From the NCBI GenBank assembly GCA_028819195.1, contig JAPPMF010000004.1, positions 69,930 to 133,929 of the forward strand: 64,000 bases of DNA, written 5' to 3'. Both the position numbers and the translations under genes were made by a program. The notes below the pieces were generated by a model. It saw nothing but the letters and a program-made list of their open reading frames with translations. It had not been told where the DNA came from and made no database searches. The stretch is from Bin55 sp028819195. Its GTDB lineage: Bacteria > Pseudomonadota > Gammaproteobacteria > Pseudomonadales > Azotimanducaceae. Within the stretch, counting starts at the first letter, position 1. Each line of letters starts with the position of its first letter. Below are positions 60,340-64,000 of this stretch, piece by piece.

Positions 60340-61290
60340 CTATTCGAGAGCAGACAAGTATTTTTCGGCATCAAGAGCTGCCATACAACCGAAACCAGCT
60401 GAGGTAACCGCTTGACGGTACACGTGATCAGACACATCTCCCGCCGCGAAGACACCAGGCTCACTTGTTGCCGTTGCACCGCCATCGAGACCGCTCTGAA
60501 TGACGATGTAGCCGTCCTTCATATCAAGACTCTTTTCGAATATTTTTGTATTCGGAGTATGACCGATCGCAATAAATACCCCTGGTAATTCAAGGTGTTT
60601 AACGTCATTTGACTTGGTATGTTGAATTTTTACACCCGTAACGCCAGCAGAATCGCCTAATACTTCACCAAGCACATGGTCCCAATGCATGGTCACTTTA
60701 TCATTGCCTACTTGTTCGAAGAGCCTGTCCTGTAAGATTTTTTCGGCACGCAACGCATCACGGCGGTGTACGACATGGACGTGGGAAGCAATTTTGGCTA
60801 GATATAACGCTTCTTCAACGGCGGTATTCCCACCGCCTATTACCGCGACTTCCTTTTCTCGATAAAAGAATCCATCGCAAGTAGCGCAAGCACTGACACC
60901 TCGACCCTTGTATTGTTCTTCACTGTCAAGTCCAAGATATTTAGCCGAAGCACCAGTCGCAATGATGAGTGCATCGCAAGTATAGGTCCCTGTTTCTCCA
61001 ATCAATGTTTTTGATTCTCCAAATTCGACAGCTTCTATGACATCGTAAACGAGACGAACACCGTACCGAGAGACATGTTCTTTCATACGTTCCATCAAAT
61101 CTGGTCCCTGCAGACCTTCAGCATCTCCCGGCCAATTTTCAACGTCGGTGGTGGTGGTCAATTGTCCGCCTACCTCCAATCCTGTGATAATCACCGGTTT
61201 GAGGTTTGCACGGGCTGCGTAGAGTGCCGCGGTGTATCCGGCTGGACCAGATCCCAAAACAATCAATTGATAGTGTTGCTGTTCAGACAT
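60340..61290 (-). CDS. trxB: Thioredoxin reductase
   Basis: TrxB uses NADPH and FAD to reduce thioredoxin. The 316-residue protein has the FAD-binding start LIVLGSGPAGYTAALYAARA, GGQLTTTTDVENWPG, the redox pair in ACATCDGFFYR, the NADPH motif VIGGGNTAVEEALYLA with HRRDALRA, and the C-terminal FAAGDVSDHVYRQAVTSAGFGC. I used ATG 61290; a TTG three bases earlier is possible. It follows the dienelactone-hydrolase-like gene by five bases. Confidence 0.96.
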   Translation of the reverse strand: MSEQQHYQLIVLGSGPAGYTAALYAARANLKPVIITGLEVGGQLTTTTDVENWPGDAEGLQGPDLMERMKEHVSRYGVRLVYDVIEAVEFGESKTLIGETGTYTCDALIIATGASAKYLGLDSEEQYKGRGVSACATCDGFFYREKEVAVIGGGNTAVEEALYLAKIASHVHVVHRRDALRAEKILQDRLFEQVGNDKVTMHWDHVLGEVLGDSAGVTGVKIQHTKSNDVKHLELPGVFIAIGHTPNTKIFEKSLDMKDGYIVIQSGLDGGATATSEPGVFAAGDVSDHVYRQAVTSAGFGCMAALDAEKYLSALE

Positions 61291-61295
61291 CAAAG

Positions 61296-62147
61296 TTATT
61301 CATTTCCTTCGTTCTGCTCGGATTGTAAAACACGTTGTAAAAAGTCTTGCAATCTTCCCCACGCATGTTTAGCCGGTTCTTGGTTAGTTTCTAGATCGCG
61401 TTCTACATATAGCCAAAATCCATGTTGTACAGGATCGTAAACGTGAATATCGTTTGGGATTCCCGCTTTTCTTAAAGCCTCGACAAAGTTCTCGACTTGT
61501 TCGACGGATGGATTTCGGTCTTGCCCGGCAAAGGTACCATGGATTTCATGGTGAATACCAGCTAATCTTTCAGGATCATCTAGAAGTTGACCGTAAAAAA
61601 TAGCAGTACCTTCATGTTGTTCACCACCCATCCCATACGTTAGTGCTACTCCACCGCCAAAACACCAGCCGATAGTTGCAACGGTACCGTTTGAATCGGT
61701 GCGAGATTTGAGGTAGTTTACTGCCGCGTTAAGATTATCGATTAAGGTTTGTTCGTCGGCACGTACTTCACGCACAAGTGCAATGTTTTCCTCTCGATTG
61801 GTACCGATTCTACCGGAATATAGGTCAGCAGCTAATGCAATATAACCTTCTTTTGAGAGGGAATCAGCTACTTGTTTTACACGTTCCACTAAGCCATTCC
61901 ATTCATGGATCAGGATAACGGAACCAAATGGTCCTTCGCCTTCGGGAACCGATAAGTATCCCTTTGCTTTTTCAAAATATTCGAGAATTTCACCGGTAGG
62001 TGGTTCCCCTTTGCCTTCGATAGTATCGAGCATTGATGGTTGTTCGTCAGCATATAGCGAGTGAGTAAGCGAAGTGAGAACGGCTAATATGCCGATATGA
62101 GATAGCAGATTTCTAATTGTTAGTCTCCGAAAGTGCTTTAAATTCAA
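61296..62147 (-). CDS. Exported dienelactone-hydrolase-family protein
   Basis: The 283-residue alpha/beta-hydrolase has a signal peptide (hydrophobic run ILAVLTSLTHSLYA, then DEQPS). The Cys-Asp-His triad of the family is visible: Cys in IGWCFGGGVALTYG, Asp in FAGQDRNPS, and His in VQHGFWLYVE. SVILIHEWNGL and ALAADLYSGRIG are typical of the oxyanion-hole region. Substrate is unknown; the export signal argues against a role in cytoplasmic chlorocatechol breakdown. The start is TTG 62147. It is closely followed by trxB. Confidence 0.85.
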   Translation of the reverse strand: MNLKHFRRLTIRNLLSHIGILAVLTSLTHSLYADEQPSMLDTIEGKGEPPTGEILEYFEKAKGYLSVPEGEGPFGSVILIHEWNGLVERVKQVADSLSKEGYIALAADLYSGRIGTNREENIALVREVRADEQTLIDNLNAAVNYLKSRTDSNGTVATIGWCFGGGVALTYGMGGEQHEGTAIFYGQLLDDPERLAGIHHEIHGTFAGQDRNPSVEQVENFVEALRKAGIPNDIHVYDPVQHGFWLYVERDLETNQEPAKHAWGRLQDFLQRVLQSEQNEGNE

Positions 62148-62328
62148 AAGTAAATTTTATCCGACCGCATAAAGACTGGTGAAGAACGGTTGATTAACTT
62201 ACCGAATTGATTGGTTATGTTCGATACACACTGCAAAGATGCTGGAGTTACCACATTTTTAGTCGTAGTTCGGGTTAGGAACCGTGTCGTGTAAATGTGA
62301 GTGTAAAGATAGGTTGTAGAGAATGGAG

Positions 62329-63762
62329 CTACATTTCAGTCAATACTTCCTGACCAAGTTGGGCAACTCGGTCAAGAGTCTGACGCACGTCCTCCCAACT
62401 TGTGTTGTGGTTAGTAATACACAACCGCAATGAGAAAACACCCTTGAGCGAAGTTGAGGAAAAGAACATGTACTCGTCCCAGAACACTCGTACAAGAACT
62501 GCACGATTGATTGTTTCCAACGTACTTTCGTCGAATTCAGAATTGATTGGATTGACTCTAAAACACAAAATTCCCAAGGTTACTGGAGTGATCAACTCTA
62601 GCACAGAGTTCGAGTTGACATAATCAGCCGCACGACGAGCTAAATCCAAGCCATTTTGAACAGCGGCGCGGAATTTTACCATCCCAAAGGTCTGCACTGA
62701 TACCCAAACTTTTAGTGCCCTTGCCGCGCGACTTAACTGCTGCCCGCGATCGGCGAAGTTAGGATGGTTTGTCCCCCAAATTGTATCCTGCAGTACGTCG
62801 TTGCCGATAAAAAACGCGCTCTCTAGGTGCTTTTTGTCTTTCACCATTAAAGCACCTATTTCGTACGGCTGGAAAAACCATTTGTGTGCGTCCATAACGA
62901 TGGAATCGGCTTCATGGATGCCTTCGAGTAGTTCTTTCCCAATCTCAGTTACTAGCGCAAACCCACCATAAGCTGCATCGACGTGCAACCAAATCCCCTC
63001 TGAAGAACATAACTCGTATAGTTCCGTTAGTGGATCAATAGCGCCGGTACTGGAGGTACCGGCGTTAGCAGCCACGGTCACTGGTTGCAGACCACTCGCA
63101 CGATCTTTTGAAATTTGCGTCTTTAGCTGTACCAAGTCAATTCGAAAATTAGCATCGGTAGGAATTACGCGAATATGTTCCCGCCGAACCCCAGCAATTA
63201 GTGCTGCTTTTTTTTGTGCACCATGGCTTTGGTCGCTCATATAGACTACAGGGCGATCTGGATGTCCGGCAGCTTCTCGGGCAGCAACAAACGCTTCCAC
63301 CGTCGCTGCCGAACCACCACTAGTGAGTATTCCACCTGCAGTTTCAGGATATCCTATCCAAGTGCGCATCCAGTCGGTAACGGTGAGTTCTAACTGGCTG
63401 GTTCCACTCGATACGAGCCATGTGCACGAGTTGATATTGAACCCAGCGGCGAGATAGTCGGCGAGAATACCGGGCCAGGTAGGACATGAAGGTATAAAAC
63501 CGAAGAAACGCGGATGATCTAGTCTCGCTGCGTTCGGAAGTACTTCTTGCACAACCTGCGCGAGAACGTCCGCCGCCGGACGTCCATCTTCAGGTGGAGG
63601 ACCGCCTAAATGATCTTCGAGAACTTTGCGAAATTCGCCATCCCAGGCGTTGGCGTGCTCTAAGCCGTCAATACGATCAATCAAAATTTCGGTCGCCAGC
63701 GAAGCTAGACTCCGCATCTCCTCTGGCGTTAATTTCAATCCATCGGGTTTTTCTGTTTGCAT
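62329..63762 (-). CDS. Group II PLP-dependent decarboxylase, aromatic-amino-acid type
   Basis: The 477-residue protein belongs to the AADC/GAD-like group II decarboxylases. It has HPRFFGFIPSCPTWPGIL, TSGGSAATVEAFVAAREAAG, ANAGTSSTGAIDPL, HVDAAYGGFALV, and the PLP-lysine in MDAHKWFFQPYEIGALM. The C-terminal FSLRLCITNHNTSWEDV is also typical. It likely decarboxylates an aromatic amino acid such as Trp, Tyr or DOPA, but specificity is not readable. Codon choice seems somewhat more GC-rich than in the permease array. It lies upstream of the dienelactone-like gene on the same strand, 181 bases away. Confidence 0.88.
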   Translation of the reverse strand: MQTEKPDGLKLTPEEMRSLASLATEILIDRIDGLEHANAWDGEFRKVLEDHLGGPPPEDGRPAADVLAQVVQEVLPNAARLDHPRFFGFIPSCPTWPGILADYLAAGFNINSCTWLVSSGTSQLELTVTDWMRTWIGYPETAGGILTSGGSAATVEAFVAAREAAGHPDRPVVYMSDQSHGAQKKAALIAGVRREHIRVIPTDANFRIDLVQLKTQISKDRASGLQPVTVAANAGTSSTGAIDPLTELYELCSSEGIWLHVDAAYGGFALVTEIGKELLEGIHEADSIVMDAHKWFFQPYEIGALMVKDKKHLESAFFIGNDVLQDTIWGTNHPNFADRGQQLSRAARALKVWVSVQTFGMVKFRAAVQNGLDLARRAADYVNSNSVLELITPVTLGILCFRVNPINSEFDESTLETINRAVLVRVFWDEYMFFSSTSLKGVFSLRLCITNHNTSWEDVRQTLDRVAQLGQEVLTEM

Positions 63763-63958
63763 TGATTTGTGGTGTTGTGAATAACTTAACGTATACTAAT
63801 CAATATGTCCAGATAATTGTGTGTCTGGCGGCAGAAATTCGTTGTTAACCTACCTAAGTTTTCATTAATAATAATACTGAATCAGATTTGGAACTTACCA
63901 TTGTTTTTTTCGAGGTGGTCTGTCTTATCCAATTTACTATTCTTCAGTTAAGGAAGGT
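63763..63958. other. Intergenic region upstream of the decarboxylase
   Basis: About 200 AT-rich bases contain no clear gene. CCAGA and TCTGG flank a ten-base spacer within it, a very short inverted repeat. The promoter of the - strand decarboxylase should lie here, but no convincing -35/-10 pair was found. Confidence 0.4.
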
Positions 63959-64000
63959 GTGTTTAATTCAAAATTGCTAGAATCTAACATTGAGTTATTC
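63959..64000 (+). CDS. Possible 5' end of an unidentified gene, cut by the window
   Basis: GTG at 63959 opens a frame that stays open for the last 14 codons (FNSKLLESNIELF). AAGGA lies just upstream, at 63950-63954. This is too short to assign to a family. Confidence 0.25.
   Translation, partial: MFNSKLLESNIELF

Noticed and set aside
1..64000. CRISPR arrays, tRNA or rRNA genes
   Set aside because: No regularly spaced direct repeats, cloverleaf patterns or rRNA segments were seen on reading both strands.

Overview
The window looks like the chromosome of a gammaproteobacterium, moderately AT-rich. Nearly every housekeeping block keeps a gammaproteobacterial gene order: trmD-rplS, xerD-dsbC-recJ-prfB-lysS, yciO-trpS-scpA-scpB-rluB, gyrA-serC-pheA-cmk-rpsA-ihfB, and icd-clpS-clpA with infA-aat-trxB. 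The RF2 gene keeps its in-frame TGA and needs a programmed +1 frameshift. TTG starts are unusually common, about 16 of the 56 genes with a visible start by my reading. I saw no rRNA, tRNA, CRISPR array, insertion sequence or prophage gene.

Layout. 1-8520: translation and DNA-maintenance genes on the + strand (trmD fragment to ung and yciO). 8558-12059: trpS, the condensin partners scpA and scpB, and a pseudouridine synthase. 12078-13536: an SDR oxidoreductase and ubiG on the - strand. 13703-21726: gyrA, serC, a PheA-like protein with eroded active-site motifs, cmk, rpsA and ihfB. 21811-26208: a - strand methylcitrate-cycle group (YdcH-like protein, thrH, prpB, prpC, prpD). 26716-36694: six consecutive ABC-2/NatB-type permease genes. 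36868-38312: a VWA protein coupled to a membrane J-domain protein. 38735-44660: an AddB-like nuclease and AddA-like helicase-nuclease pair. 44910-49696: a TonB-dependent receptor followed by exbB, two exbD genes and tonB. 49704-52635: GNAT, purB and mnmA on the - strand. 52734-53925: moaC, moaD and moaE. 53997-58067: icd, clpS and clpA. 58159-63762: a - strand run with an unknown exported protein, infA, aat, trxB, an exported dienelactone-hydrolase-like protein and an aromatic-amino-acid-decarboxylase-like protein.

The most unusual region is 26716-36694. The six permeases alternate between two subfamilies, so they form three A-type/B-type pairs, and no ABC ATPase is encoded anywhere in the window. 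The second and third pairs share a short sequence at the same place in their internal spacers, which points to duplication of a whole two-gene unit. Other oddities are a PheA homologue whose chorismate mutase and prephenate dehydratase motifs are degraded while its ACT domain is kept, an ExbD paralogue with Asn at the essential membrane Asp, and a GyrA with Asp and Asn at the two main quinolone-resistance positions.
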